DNA of 64,000 nt from Siniperca chuatsi (Eukaryota > Chordata > Actinopteri > Centrarchiformes > Sinipercidae), in NCBI RefSeq assembly GCF_020085105.1, contig NC_058063.1, forward strand, positions 15,183,762-15,247,761. Reading direction: 5' to 3'. Within the stretch, counting starts at the first letter, position 1; every line of letters begins with the position of its first letter. Of this stretch, positions 11,901 through 23,900 are shown in pieces. The translations under genes were made by a program, and so were the position numbers. The notes beneath the pieces were generated by a model. That model made no database searches, was not told the origin of the DNA, and saw nothing but the letters and a program-made list of their open reading frames with translations.

Positions 11901-14900
11901 CAGGTCAGATTAAGGTATTAACAGAGAATTAACAGTCTTGTTTTGAAATCCTCCACAAGATTTGCTTCATAGTAATGCACAAACACACTTACACACACAT
12001 ACAATACACACACTCTTCTCCGGTGTCCATGCCTGTCTCTCTGTCTGAAGGCTTCCTTCAGTATTTGGCCAGTGTGTGTGAACTTTGTTGAGGCTTTCAG
12101 CAAATCAACCACTGTCATGTTGGCGACAACACATTTATCCATTTGTCTTCACACATTGACTGCTCAGTGCTACACTCCTCTAGCTGCTTTGCTATCAGTT
12201 ATTCTCCACCTTCTCTTAGGTGACCTCTGACCTCTGAGGGTTAAATAACAGAAGAGCTTCAGAGAAAAAGGGGAAAAACTGGGACAGAGAGTGACATAAA
12301 TGGGATAAATCAAGCAAAACAGCTTTGATGATGTAACTGCAACTAACAAAGCGAATGCTGCTGCAGTGGAACTTGTGCATTATTGTTAAATGCATTGCAC
12401 TACACAGTGTGTGAGCTACTTTTACAATTTGTCCAGCAACTAGTGTCTATACCCTGAATTACCCATGATGAGATGCAATGATTCTCATTTTGTTTACAGT
12501 GCAGTCTTGGATTTACTGGCAGTTTTTCAACATTTGTACCTGTCTCAACAAGCAAAGTCCTTTTGCTGTATTTCTTTAGGCTATCTGCACTCTTTTATCT
12601 CTACATAATCCAAAGTGAATCAGTGTGGAGTCTGAGCTGTTAGCTGGTTCAACAGGAAAGTGTATTTTTGAAGGAGAAAGAGTTTAATTTGTAAAATGTT
12701 TCTCATAAGGACATTTCATTTCCATGTCTCCAAGAAATTATGTTCATAGGGCACTCATTTGTTTAAACATAACCATGAACAAGTTTAATAATGTTGGTGC
12801 TAACAGCAGATATTTTGACAGAAAACAAATGAAACATGTTGTCAGTGAACATTTTACTGATTATGTTGATATATAAATATAATGCCGACAGCATCACGTT
12901 TCCTCCAAAATGTATTTTCAGTTGCACATTAGTAGTACATAAACGTCATTTCTAGGAGATTTGGGTTGCCAAGTGGTATCTTCTTCCTTATGTCATTTTA
13001 GATAAATCTGAGGGAAGTCAAGATGTCCTGTGAAAACCCTGTATCTCCAAAACGCTAATCTTCCATGAGCTACAAAAAACAGTCCTGCTTTCAGCTTGTC
13101 CAATGTGTTTTTAAATGGTTTTTATAACATAAGAAGTAGGAAAATGGGCTTTTCACACTGCAGTTAGCCCCAGGCTATGAAAGATTTTAAACTGGCACAA
13201 TCCTGGCACATTCCAAGTGCTAGCCCTGCTCCGGTACAGGGTTAGCCCAGAGTTTGTGGGGTTATCATAGCCCAGATCTATGAATATGCAGTGTGAAAAG
13301 CCTATTGGTAACAATGAGTCCAATTCAGTTTGTCTGATACCACTCTCATGTCCGTAAGGGAAATATGAAGCTATATATAATAGTTTATCTTAACACACAC
13401 AAGAAGGGGGGAACAGCTAACCTGGCTCTGCCCAAAGGTTACAAAATCTGCCTACCAGCACATTTAAAGCTCACTATGGTTAACATGTTACATCGTCCTT
13501 GTTTAATTTGTGCAAAAAATAAGGTGTAAAAATGACAATTTGCCATTTTACATTCTGTCACATAACCCCCGTAAAACAGTGAATTTTTCTATGGATTAAA
13601 CAATTGAGATATAACGTGTTAACTGGTGAGCTTTAGAGGTGCTGGTAGGTGGATTTTGTACCTTTGGACAGAGCCAAGCTAGCTGTTGTTTTACCATATT
13701 TCCAGTCCTTGTGCTGAGTTAAACTAACCGGCTACTGACTGTAGCTTTTTATGCGACGAACATTCCTAATGAGAGTTGTATCAATCTTCTCGTCTTGTAG
13801 TTGTATCAATCTTCTCGTCTAACTCTCTGCAAGAAAGCAAATAAGTGTATTCCCCAAAACCCGTCATGTGTGAGCACATGGAGCTGAGAGTGTTGCCATA
13901 GCACATTGAGTTGCACACATTAAAGTCAACAAAGGGAGAGCAGTTTCCCTTGAGGGAAATACAGTTGAAGCAGAGGAGGAACAGAGAGGGGGTTAAATTT
14001 CTGTGACTGTTAAAGATCGCTAAAACCCTATGATGAATATTTCTGTAATAAGCACAACACACAGCTGACACATACAGCTCAACCCCAATACTGGTTCTAC
14101 AGGTATTGTACATAACAGGCAGTGTACATTCAGGCAGATGTTGACCTCGTTTTGATGAATCTAGCCTAATTTGGGAGGTAAAATTCTTGAACTCAGTGAT
14201 AACTTTAATAGTAAACCACTAAGTGCTATGCTTGAAGCGAGTTTAAGTACTGTTAGTTTGTTAGTAGCGTGTTGCTTAGCTGTTTGAGGTGTGTTCTGAG
14301 TTAAGACACATGTCTGTGGGCAACAACAACTGAGCATGTGCATGTGTTTGTGTCTAAATATCTGCACACACACTCGGCACACTTGTCTGACTATATTACT
14401 CACAGAGGCAGACAGCAGCGAGCAGACGCAGGCCATTCTCCGGCGGGAAGCAGGTGGGGAATAGAGGCTGCAGGACGTAGTTGGAAAAAGTCAGCGCGAT
14501 CACGGCCTGGTTGGTCGGGTAGATCACCAGCACGGCGATCCACAGGCGCAGGAACCTGAGACAAAAAGAAGGGAGGGTGGCACGGTTACAAACACAGAGG
14601 TATGGGAGAAACAGTAGGGTGCTAAACAGGAGGAATATACAACCTTCATACATATACATCCTTCTATTTACTGATTCAAAGCAGGTTATTTTTGGTTGAA
14701 GGCAGAACAAATGAAGTGTGCCAAATAAACAATATTTCTACCAAATAAACTCTATTTCTTACTATGCTTGGCCTCTCATAGCATTAGCCAAATCCACTGT
14801 TGTCTGGCTATAAAATAACGTTTTAATTTGTACTTTCTGTTTTAGTCAATAAAACAATTTATGATCATTTGAGTCATTTATTAAGCAAAAATCTCACACA

Positions 14901-17900
14901 TATGCTGGTTCCAGCCTCTCAAATATAAGGATTTGCTGCTTTTTTCTGTTTTACGTCATTTTAATTTGAATATCTTTGTGTTTGTCAGAGAAACAAGCTG
15001 TTTGAAGATGTTGCCATGGGCATTTTGTACTTTTTTTGTGAGATTTTAAAGGATAAACAATGAAACAATCAACAGAAAAATACTTGAGATATTAAGACAA
15101 TACAAATAATAATTCCTTGCAGCCCCCTTAAGACAAAGCAAAAGGGAAAACCCCATGCTGTTAGTGGCTGTATGAAAACTTTAATCTTGACACAAGCAAT
15201 GTTTCAGTTCTGTTACGTCATGTTCAGTTACAAGCATGTGCGGGTTTACCCCCCAAATTAAATTTTTAAGTCAGAGCAGAAACAGCATTTAGACTAAGCA
15301 GCAGTTAAAACCCTTCACTGGAACCACAACTAATACAATTTCAGTTTGGCAGTTTAACTGAGGTAGTCTTGTTCTCTGTGAGGAAGTCCTTTTTCTTAGA
15401 CAGAAGATCATTTAATACAACGTTCATATCAGAAACCAAATTAACAAAAGTAGCAGGGTCATAAAAAACTAAAACTAAAATTTCTACTTAAATCAGCCTT
15501 TCACAGAAACACTGAGCATGGTCACAGTGTTAGAAACTGACAGGATGAGTCAAATTATACACTGATGCAAGCCTTGTCAGTAGTGACGCTCATGGTCACT
15601 GGAGCTACACAAACAGATTAATACAGGGGATGTGGTTTGAGATGAGATGAAGGAGAGCAGTAGGGTTTAGCTGAGTGTAGCAGGAGAGACAAGGCGAGTG
15701 GTTTTTCCATGAAATTCCCTGAAAGCTTATAGAGGGATCATTACAGCTGACTGCATTAATGGGATTGTGTGTGTTTAATGTAAAAATTTACAATAAAATG
15801 CAGGCCAATGCTGACTGAAACCTCTATGTAGACACCAGTGGTAGAACATAGTAAGGAACCTTTCCTCAAGTACTTTGTTTGTTTTACTTTACATATTCTG
15901 CAACTTCATGCTTCTACTCCACACTCCACTACATTTCTCCGGGAACTATTTTACTTTTTACTTTCTACATCGATTTGACAGCTATAGTTACTAGTTACTT
16001 TGCTGATTGGGTTTTGTATTCTAAACATATGATAAACTCAGATTATATGATGCACTGCTATAGATTAAACAATGTATAGTAGTTTGCACAATTTTCGTAG
16101 TACACGTAGCGCCACATGGACCAGCTATAACATTCAAATGCAGCTTGCAGGTTAATGTATCAATAAATAATAACACTCTGAAAGGGGCCCTTCTGCATAA
16201 TGCATACTTATCCATGTGATAGTTCACTACATATGCCTGATAATATTTCTGTACTTTTACTTAAATATAATATTAGTCCTTCAAATGGAGGGCAAATAGC
16301 TGATTAAGTGGTATTACTACTTTTTAGGTCTGCAAATAATGATTGATTTTGCTGTTCATTCATGTGCAGATTATTTTCTCGATTAAAAATAATATCCCAC
16401 TTTCCTAAAGCCCAAATCGACATATTCAAATTGTTTGTTTTGTCTTACCAACAGTCCAAAACCTAAAGATATTCAGTTAACTATCATAAAAGACAAAGAA
16501 ATGCAGCCAATATTAACATTTGAGATGCTGGAACCAGAGACTTTTTGCCATTTTTGCTTAAAAAATGACTTAAATGATAATCATCAAAACTGTTTCAGAT
16601 TTATTTTTATATATAAGACTCATACTAAATATAAAAGTTTGACACATGAATTAATCTGGATAAATAAAGATGTTTCCCAGTATTTCCTGTGTTTGGATTA
16701 TTAATAACAGAAACAAACTAATCTGTTCCTTTGGATTGTCCATTTATGTCATGTAATTTTTATTTATCTTTATATAGCCCAATATCCCGCTTTAACCAGT
16801 TTTAAACAAAGACTTCCTGCAACCTGTGGAATCTATAGTAGTCTATATACTGCATATTATGGGTGCAACACAACATTCATTAGTCTGACATAACAAAGAG
16901 CCTTTGTACTTGAAACACTGTCCATTCAAGTTGTGTTTGAGCGTACAACTTTACGAGTTCTTCCCGTTTTCTACGAGCTTTCCGTTCTCCCAGCTGCTAC
17001 ACAGTAATATAAAGTATTTCCGTCGCTGCAGTTATTGACTTATACGCACATACGCACACACAACTGCACCCCCCAAGCCCACATACACACATATAAGGAT
17101 AAAAGGAGCAGGACAACAAAAACAAACACCCCTTGAACACGGTTTATTTATCCCAGACAGAGGGCACAGGGAACCGGAGTGTCCCCAATACTTCAAACCG
17201 AGCATCTGAAGTTCATTGATGTGTATTGATAGCTACTGTACAAAGGGACAAAAACAATCATTGGCTGTTTTGTCTGGTTGAATTCCTCTCCCAAAATACC
17301 CTGATAATATGTATCCTTGTGATAGTTGAAAAAACAATGGTCTAATCTGTGTTTACAGTCTGGGCAAAGGCACAGTGTGTGTGCGAAATCTACGCTAACA
17401 AACGATATTGTTTTGCTAGGAAATTAACCTAGCATGGTTCCCAAGCGTTTACTGTGAGTGCCGTTACCTTAAAGCTAACCATTTATGGTTATGGATGAAT
17501 GGGAGAAGGAAATTCAAACCCAGTTGACAAAGATTTAAAAAAATAAATAAATTAAATAAAATACACAGCAGCCTGACAGTTGTAATTATGTGAGTCACTT
17601 TGACTGTTTGTTAAACTACTTTGTGATTGTGGGCAGGTGTGTTTAAACTTAATGTGGGTTTACTATCGCTGTACTACATCTAACATTTGCACTTGACTTA
17701 CTAGCTGTCTGACCTACATCGGCAGGCTCATCCACCAGGATAAAGAATATAGACATGTTGGTATACTCACTTAAATCCATGTCAAATTTACTTTAAAACC
17801 TTAGTGCCCGAGAGTGAGTAAATATGCCTGTCCTCAAAAGTGATAAATTTGCCCATAAATAAATCCATCATTTGCAAAAATATGATGCCTCAAAATAACT

Positions 17901-20900
17901 TTTGGTTATTAGCTTTTAAAATAGCTTTTAACATCCTGTCATCTCGAAATGTTGGTAAATTATAAAATACATTTTGCATCGTAGCTACGAGTGGGAGACT
18001 ATCTTCCTCCACACCAATTTCCTGCACATGGCACATATTGAGTCAAGCCTCCTCTTTCTTAAAAATTGCTTTCCATTTCTATATGTCAGTCTCCTTTGAT
18101 GTATCATGCTTAGTGACTCAGACCACACCTTCAGATATGAATAATGAAAATAGATCTGAACGCCCCTCGGATTGATTCCAACTGTAAGCAGATGGCTGAA
18201 TGTCTTTATGAATGTCTGGTGTTCACTCACCCAGCCAGCCCTCCGAAGATGTCCTTGACATAGGAGTAGTCTCCCCCCGACTTGGGGATGGTGACACCAA
18301 GCTCGGCGTAACACAGCGCCCCGATGGCGGTGATGACACCCGTGATGATCCAGACGATCAGAGCCACGCCCACGGAGCTGGCGTTCTCCATCACTCCCTT
18401 CGGACTGACGAAGATACCTGAGCCGATAATGTTACCTGGTGGGGGGAGGAGGGAGAGGAGAGGAGAGGTGTCAGGTGTTAGTGCAGACTGAAAAAGAGGT
18501 TGTTGTCAGCTTGACCCATATTAGGACATAAAAGTCAGGACATCTCTGTATCCGCTGCACCAATTTTGTCAATCTTTCTGTTAATGTGTCTCTTGCAAGA
18601 CCTCCAACTTTATGCACCTGCAATACTAAATCACTGGAGCACCCCCTTCAATCTACACTTTAACTGTATCACCACGCAACAACAGTGCTAAATTGAAAAA
18701 AACCTTAATTAATCATATTGGGAAATGCACTTCTGAGAGTTAGATGAGAAAATCATTACCACTCTCATATCTGTGCACTAAGTACAGAGAACAGGGAGGA
18801 AATTAGCCTAGCTTAGCCTAAAGACTGAAAATGGGGAAACAGCTAGCCTAGCTCTGCCTGAAAAATTGTGTCTACCAACAGCGCTAAAGCTCACAAACTG
18901 ACTCATTTTATCTTGTTTGTTTAATTCAAACAAAAACAGAAATGTTAAAGAGACAATTTGCCGTTTGACCGGAAGTTAAGTGCTGCAGCAATTACCTGAT
19001 GAATAAAAGTTGACAGATACTGTCGGCGTGCACAGGTTTTAGTATACGTCTCAGCAGGTGTAATGGTGCCAAACCTGGCAACCTCACTGAGACAACAAGA
19101 CTCTGCACGCGAGTGTTAACCATCGAGAAATAGTTACAGCTAACGTAACTCTCCCTAAAACCACAATACATCAAAAAAATCTAAAACTGTATGGCCCGCT
19201 TTCAGCAAAAGTACACATCATTTGTAGTTAGAGAGCTAAAACTTGCAAACAACCTGGTATGGTCCTTTAAATTTGCTACATAGTTATACTTGCTAAGTTG
19301 TCTGTAGTGCTTTTACTTGAGTAAAAGTTCAGTTGTAATAGTTATTGGGTGACTTCCGCTAACAGCGTTGTGAGCAGACAGATAAAATGAGCGGGAAAAA
19401 GAATGGAAGCCATGAGTAGAAAGTGAGAGACAAATGAGAGAGAGCACTGTTTGAACAGTGATGAAGCAGCTGAGCCATTGGGCAAGTGGGAAACTGTGAT
19501 CTGCTGACTTTGCAAAAAGTTACGAGGAGATGGAGCAAGACAGAGCGGGGTGTACTGACAGGTTCAATGAGCATCAGAGTCCCAGACGGTTTACACAGGA
19601 GCTGAAAAATGGAGGGACGGACAACTGGGTTCAGGTCCAACATGAAAGAAGCCGCCCGAGCCTCCAGACAGATTCACTCCTCTCCGATGTGGCTGCGACA
19701 AAGCCGAGGTCGGAGGTCAGGAGCCTCCAATCAGATTCTGCTGACTGGGTTGATAGTGCTTGAACCCAGCGGCCAATAAAAAAAAGTGTCAGGGGTCAAA
19801 GGTTGAAGGCTGAGTGGCATTTTACAGTACAAAAGTCAAAGGTATGAAAGATACTGTCACATTCTGCCTGGAGAGTTAAATGAAGTGCAGCGATTGTGTG
19901 TGTGTGTATCACGTTTCCTGCTACAACTGCCAATTAACTACAATATATAACTTGCACTTATATGTCCAGCTAGGTGCATAGTGTGACAACTGTGACTTGG
20001 AGGTATAGTGGGTCGTCCACTAATTGGAAGGTTGACGGTTCGATCCCGGCTTCCACCATGTCGAAGTGTCCTTGGCCAAGATACTGAACCCCAAATTGCT
20101 CCCGAGGGTCATAACCTGTGATGAGGGGTCAGTAGTAAATATTGCTTAATTTTAAGGGGTCAAAACATAAAAAGGGGAACCGATGGACTAAACCACTATA
20201 AACTATATTTTGATTTATGATAAAAAATCAACAGATTAGATAATAATAAGAAAATAATGTTTAGTTTCAGACTCAAACACACCGTCCTGTTCTCTTTAAG
20301 CACTCCTTTGAGGAAATGTTGATATTGCAACCTCCAGCACCAAAAGAAAAAGGCTAAATACTGCCACTCATAATATATTGTATCTGCTTTCTCAGATCAG
20401 TTCAATCTAATGCAGAATCTGTAGGAGGAGGGCATTCAAATTTATACAACTTTAACAGATTCCATATGCATCACGTGCGAGTGATGAGGACTGCCGCTCG
20501 CTTATGTAACTGCAGTTGCAGGTAAAAGGTTAAATAGGTGACAAACAAAACATCACACTCCTGATTATGTTGACATCTTTATGGCAGCAGAGGTCTTCAG
20601 TGCGTGACCTTTGACATCTAGGGGGGAAAAGCAGCCATGCATTGACTCTCTGTTGCAAACCCCCCGATATGCTTCTGCAACAACTTTGCAGTCAAATAAA
20701 AGGTAACATGCTGGTTCTGGATGGTCTGAATGAGCTGAACGGGTGCTTTTATAGGGGTGGCCAAATGTGCAGGCTCGCAAGTGCTTGCGTGTGTGTGAGA
20801 CATGCTGACTAATGTGGAATCTCTTTAGGTTTCCTGTTCTTGTGCTCGTTTTTACATCCTTTTGTCTTCAACCAGGCCAAAGGGGAACATGATTTTTTTT

Positions 20901-23900
20901 AAAAACATGCTGTTGCCAAACCGCCGGCTCTCTCTTGACAGACAGCTCGGTTGTATCTACTTTAAGAAGCAGTTGATAAAAAGTCTGAACTGTCGTATCT
21001 CTTGAGGTAGCATTCATCACATCCGTCCACATGTCTCTTTGTCATGTTTCTGGACCACATCTTACTCTTGTTACAAATCTCTGCAGGCCTCAGCCTCTTT
21101 TACCGCAGGATATTTTGATACCCTCCTTTGTTTCTGGATCGTTGTTTCACAAAGGAAGAGGCTTGGTCTCAGACATGCTCTCTGAGCACATTTCTGTTCC
21201 TCTTGGACTTTGTTTGATGTCTTCTGACAGCAGCAGACTGAGGCTCCACTTCAGACTTCACAGAATTTATTTTTATGGTCTTAGACAGCTCTGAGGTTCT
21301 TTTAAGATCTCAGTTAGTTTGTTCCTAGGACACAATCTTTTATATGATTTGTATTCATGATTTTATAATAGCATTTCTGTTTAATTCTGATTTTGTGTTA
21401 TCTGTTTCATGGTGTTAATCTGTAATTCATTATTTGGACGACTGACAAGCATTTTCATTATGATTTAATCTGTCAACTATTTTCTGATTTCAGTTTACTG
21501 ATTAATTGTTTGGTCTATAAAATGTAATAAAATAGTGAAAAATGCCTGTTACAATTATCTAAAGTCCAAGTTGATGTCTTCAAATGTCTTGTTTTGTCCA
21601 ACCAACAGTCCAGAACACAAAAATTCAAAACTAAATCAGTTTACAGTCACATAAGACAAAGAAAAGCATAAAATCCTCACAATTGAGAAGCTGGGAAAAT
21701 TACATAAACTATTAATGATTATCAAAATAGATACCAATTAATTTTTCTGTCCATCGAGTAATTAATCAACTAATCATTTCAGCTCTACTCATAATTATTG
21801 CTACCTATCTTGGGCATCATTCTCTTGCATAGTTTATCTTAAACATGCAAACACAACACCCAAGAGATGGAACCAATGAGAGAAATGAACAGTTGTGTTA
21901 TTTGTTTGGGCCTCGATGACACATGATTGAATGACAAACCAGCAGCAGCAGACTATGAATATTAACAAGCGTGTGTGTTTGTGCAGCATTAGGATATAAC
22001 CCTAATCAGCCTCTATAAAGCTCTGTAAGATTAGTTCTTGCATTTCCACCCAGCGTTAAATCCCTGTTCAAACAGCCACCAAGCTGGGGCAACCTGCTGC
22101 TTGGCTCTCCGCCAGACCCTCACAGACGCTGCAGGCCCATGTGCTAGTGTTCATGCATGTGTGTGAGTTATTATCATACCAAAGCAATTTACAACGCTGA
22201 AGCAATTTATGAGAAGAAAAAAAAAAGAGTTTGTTGTCATCATTCCACCTGCCAGCCAAGGATTTAGGCTCACTTTTAAAAGACAAGAAGCTACTGTGAT
22301 AGGGTAAAACTGAGCTCAATATTTAATCAAAGTGGTGTGAATTTAAGTGTATGCAGCAATTCAGTTACGAAACACATAGAGTGGAGTCCAGCTCAGATGT
22401 GGCTAAGCCAGGCAAGCTAATAAAACAGCATTATCAGGGCGGGGCATTCTTCCAAGTGGCCAAAAGTTCACTTCTAATCCCAATTCCTGCACGTTTCTGT
22501 ATATATGTGTGTGTGTGTGCGTGTGTGTGTGGGTGAGTGATAAATGCCTGTACTGTACAATAGGCCATAAATCTGTTTCATGTCCTCATGCGCTCAGACC
22601 CCTTTTCGTGGAAACCCAGCGGGGCATGTTCACAGCAAAGGGATCAGACGAGTCACCTGACCTCACGTCTCTCTTGCACATGACAAAGTGAGCTGAACAA
22701 GCACGAGTGACTTGGTCAAGGACGAAAGCACCGGCCAAGAACAGTCTGGTGACAACACCATACGAGGTGTATGGACTCTGGACGGCCATAAAAATCCTCT
22801 AAGATGGCATGAGTGGCTTAACAGTGCCAACCTGTTTCTTAATAGTTGGCCGATGAATGGAGAGCGATAAATATAATGATTAAATTATCTAAATGTTGGG
22901 GCAAAGATAAACTTAAGGGTGGGGCTACAGAGAGAAGATGTTCTTTAGAGATATCTGCAATCAACGCAGAACACGGTCATTGCCCTGGAAAGGTGCGAAA
23001 ACAATAAAAATGTGTGTAAACTGGTTTAGCCTTCTACTGTGCTACTTACAGCAGAGCAGAAATGACGTCTTTCCAGTGGAGTCTCAAGGATTTAGGGAGT
23101 AAGTTACAAACTGAGAAAGAACAAAGCCTTCTCAACAACACTGTAATGCCAAGGTTGCTCTTCATCTCTCCCTGTCTTGTCCTCCTTTTTTCCCCAGCTT
23201 CTGTCTGCCTCTCTCTCGGGAACTCCCACTCACTCTCACTCACTCTGCCTTCTTTCCTCCCGTTACCGTGGAAACATGTGAATGAATGCGTCATCCCCTC
23301 CCTTTTCTTCATCTTGCCAAGGTCAACACGAAGACCATGCGCACTCAACCTGAGCCATATTTCGTCCCTGTGTTTGTATCGATCGATCTGTCATCTGATG
23401 GAGTTGTCACTACTTGTTTGCTGACGGTATTGAATGAAAATGGCGTCTCTCACCGCCTTTGATTGACCTCTGTACAGCCCTGCTACTGCATTCGTGTCAT
23501 TTACCCCCATTATAATATAGATAAGGCGATGGATGCAGTGTTAGATTTCATTGCTTTAAGTTAACTGAAATTTTACCATAAATCTGAATAATACACACAA
23601 TGACAGTTCTGCTAGATTGCTGATGATCACTCTAGATCGCTTTTAATTGAGTTCAACAGTAAGAATACAGTATACAGTAGAGCAGAAAATAGTACAAAAG
23701 TACAAATATATTTAAAAAAGCATTTATTTTCTATATATTAAAAAAGTATTTAAAAGAAAATCACACTTTTCATTGACGTTCAGCCCAATCGCATGCACTG
23801 AATGTAAGTTCCTGTTATACATATGTCCTACGTGAAAGTAACTATTGAATATAATCATCAAAATCACAAAAAGATATCTAAATTTATACCAGCATAGATG

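Larger units (their letters stand above)
8009..14403 (-). other. slc7a8: slc7a8 intron 3
   Basis: This is a GT-AG intron of about 6.4 kb. It contains a C13 homopolymer followed by A8 near 8262-8280, a family F repeat (10985-11420), a small MITE (13146-13304) and a family A copy (13325-13860). The remaining several kilobases are AT-rich, with no coding signal on either strand. Confidence 0.85.
14556..18230 (-). other. slc7a8: slc7a8 intron 2
   Basis: This is a GT-AG intron of about 3.7 kb. It holds two family B repeats (14815-15110 and 16325-16590) and one family E repeat (15835-16290). The remainder is AT-rich without coding signal. Confidence 0.9.

Noticed and set aside
20035..20050. possible tRNA gene because of a ggttcgatccc box B
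   Set aside because: There is no cloverleaf, no paired acceptor stem and no anticodon arm at the right spacing. The flanks match a SINE-like repeat.
23046..23424. Overlapping frames of 100-120 codons on both strands
   Set aside because: They are serine/leucine-rich from a pyrimidine-rich stretch inside slc7a8 intron 1, with no conserved motif.
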